This document shows, piece after piece, positions 6,903 to 8,384 of a stretch of 8,384 nucleotides of DNA. Both the position numbers and the translations under genes were made by a program. The DNA comes from Pseudomonadota bacterium. Its GTDB lineage: Bacteria > Pseudomonadota > Alphaproteobacteria > Sphingomonadales > Sphingomonadaceae. Positions within the stretch are counted from its first letter, which is position 1, and every line of letters starts with the position of its first letter. Under the pieces are notes generated by a model. That model searched no databases, was not told where the DNA came from, and saw only the letters and a list, made by a program, of their open reading frames with translations. The stretch spans positions 1 through 8,384 of the forward strand of contig JAKOWQ010000171.1 in NCBI GenBank assembly GCA_029781465.1, given 5' to 3'.

Positions 6903-8384
6903 GGTCTTCTGCTCCACTTGCGGCCGGCCTGCGCAACATCGCGGACCTCGGCCTCGTCTTCGATCAGTTCGGCCCGGGGAAACGCCGCAAAGGCAGTTTC
7001 CACCAGCGGGTGGCGCATCATCGCCTCGCGCCCGGCGGCTTTCGATGCTTCGGCCAGCTCGCGCAGGGTCGGCTGCGCCTCGCCCTCGGCAAAGGTAACC
7101 TGCCAGCGCTCGCCGGTGGCGCGCAGCAGCGCATCGCGCAGCTCGGGGCCGGGATCGCCCGGATAGCCCGGCGCAATCGCGCAGGTCAGCTCGCCGGACT
7201 GGATCGCGATCACCCGCACCCAGTCACGCATTACCTGGGCGACGCGCAGTTGCCCCGAATGCTCGACCCGGTCGACCAGTGACGGCCAAAGCGTTTCCGC
7301 TCGCGAAACCGGCGCCGTAGCGGGGGCGCCGGCCTGTTCCGCAAAAACCGCTCCCCCGCTTGCCGCGAGTTCTTCGATCCGCTTTGCGAGCTTGCCGGGA
7401 TCGGGCAGATCCTGGGCATGGAGCACGCGCAGCAGCGCCATTTTGGCCGCGATCAGCGGATCGGGCGCGGCGCGCACCTCGTCATAGCCCTTGAGCAGCA
7501 ACTGCCACAGGCGGTGCAACTGCCCGGCGGTAAGCCGCCCCGCCCAATCCTCCACCGCGGCGCGCTCCTCGGCGGAGATCGCCTCGCCATCGCCCTTGCC
7601 AAGCTGGGCGACGGTGATGCGGTGGGTGATCTCCATCGCGGAACGCAAAAGCGCCAGCGGCTCCACCCCCAGCGCGAATTGCTGATCGACCAGATCGAGC
7701 AGCTCGCCGCCATCCCCACCGAGCAGCGCGGCGAACAGGCGGCGCTGCGCGCTCTTGTCGGCCAGCCCCAGCATGTCGCGCACCTGATCGGCGCTGACCC
7801 GCCCATCGCCGCCGAGGTCCGCATGGGCGATCGCCTGGTCGAGGATCGACAGCCCGTCGCGCACCGAACCCTCGGCGGCGGCGGCGATCATGTTTAGCGC
7901 CTCATCCTCGGCGGATACGCTTTCGGCTTCGCAGACCCGAGCGAAATGCGCGGCGAGCTGGTCTGCCGGGATCCGCTTGAGATCGAAGCGCTGGCAACGG
8001 CTCAGCACCGTCACCGGCAGCTTGTCGACCTCGGTGGTGGCGAAGAGGAATTTCACGTGGGCGGGCGGCTCTTCCAGCGTCTTGAGCAGGGCGTTGAACG
8101 CATTGCGGCTGAGCATGTGGACTTCGTCGATGATGTAGATCTTGTAGCGCGCCGAAACGGCGGCATAGCGCACCGCCTCGATGATCTCGCGCACATCGTC
8201 GACCCCGGTATGGCTCGCCGCGTCCATCTCGATCACGTCGATATGGCGCCCCTCGGCAATCGCGACGCAGGGTTCGCACTGGCCGCACGGGTCGATGGTC
8301 GGCCCGCCCTGCCCATCCGGACCGATGCAGTTCAGCGCCTTGGCGATCAGCCGCGCGGTGCTGGTCTTGCCCACCCCGCGCACC
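6899..8384 (-). CDS. dnaX: DNA polymerase III subunit gamma/tau, 5' end outside window
   Basis: DnaX is the ATPase core of the clamp loader that places the beta sliding clamp on DNA and couples polymerases at the replication fork. The window holds 494 codons; roughly the first 50 are missing, since the sequence opens inside the Walker A motif (VRGVGKTST). Next come the zinc-binding cysteines (visible residues 19, 33, 36 and 39), the Walker B-type DEVHML (86-91) and the SRC motif (128-130) with the arginine finger. The lid and collar domains follow, then a C-terminal region ending GRKWSRRP that corresponds to tau's polymerase/helicase-binding part. No A6G-type slippery site like that of E. coli is visible, so there is no sign of a programmed frameshift making a short gamma. 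The stop TGA at 6899-6901 overlaps the ybaB start. All key residues visible are present. Confidence 0.97.
   Translation of the reverse strand, partial: VRGVGKTSTARLIAKALNCIGPDGQGGPTIDPCGQCEPCVAIAEGRHIDVIEMDAASHTGVDDVREIIEAVRYAAVSARYKIYIIDEVHMLSRNAFNALLKTLEEPPAHVKFLFATTEVDKLPVTVLSRCQRFDLKRIPADQLAAHFARVCEAESVSAEDEALNMIAAAAEGSVRDGLSILDQAIAHADLGGDGRVSADQVRDMLGLADKSAQRRLFAALLGGDGGELLDLVDQQFALGVEPLALLRSAMEITHRITVAQLGKGDGEAISAEERAAVEDWAGRLTAGQLHRLWQLLLKGYDEVRAAPDPLIAAKMALLRVLHAQDLPDPGKLAKRIEELAASGGAVFAEQAGAPATAPVSRAETLWPSLVDRVEHSGQLRVAQVMRDWVRVIAIQSGELTCAIAPGYPGDPGPELRDALLRATGERWQVTFAEGEAQPTLRELAEASKAAGREAMMRHPLVETAFAAFPRAELIEDEAEVRDVAQAGRKWSRRP

Noticed and set aside
6899..8384. Programmed frameshift in dnaX to make gamma
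   Set aside because: No A-run slippery sequence or downstream hairpin comparable to E. coli was found in the visible part.

Overview
The window looks like chromosomal DNA from a GC-rich alphaproteobacterium, most likely a sphingomonad (order Sphingomonadales, Erythrobacter/Novosphingobium-like). This rests on protein style (SecA, Lon, HU, YbaB, DnaX) and codon use, not on a database search. Almost everything is housekeeping and coded on the minus strand. There are no RNA genes, insertion sequences, CRISPR arrays or phage genes that I can support. No gene-free stretch exceeds 300 bases; the longest is the 215-base gap between hup and lon.

Layout from left to right. Positions 1-1946 (minus) hold the first 648 codons of secA, which runs off the left edge. 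Positions 2043-2315 (minus) hold a small exported protein of unknown function just upstream of secA. The gap between them carries a nested GC-rich hairpin. Positions 2432-3451 (plus) hold a membrane acyltransferase of the Acyltransferase-3 family, divergent from the small gene and convergent with hup. Positions 3539-3811 (minus) encode an HU DNA-binding protein, with a convincing intrinsic terminator at 3458-3491 and a TTGACA promoter upstream. Positions 4027-6435 (minus) are lon. Positions 6564-6902 (minus) encode the YbaB/EbfC nucleoid protein, overlapped by 4 bases with dnaX (6899-8384, minus), which runs off the right edge.

The most notable feature is in lon. The frame is intact over 802 residues, but codon 650 is TAG (4486-4488). 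It falls before the catalytic Ser677 and Lys720, where sphingomonad Lon proteins usually have Tyr as I recall them. Everything on both sides is well conserved and in frame. It is therefore a recent nonsense mutation, a base error in the assembly, or an amber codon that is read through.

Functionally, dnaX-ybaB form a replication/recombination pair, lon-hup repeat the lon-hupB neighbourhood known from many proteobacteria, and secA is the motor of protein export. The small exported protein ahead of secA resembles the secM-secA layout of enterobacteria in position only; it has no recognised arrest motif. It is the best candidate here for an undescribed regulatory arrangement.
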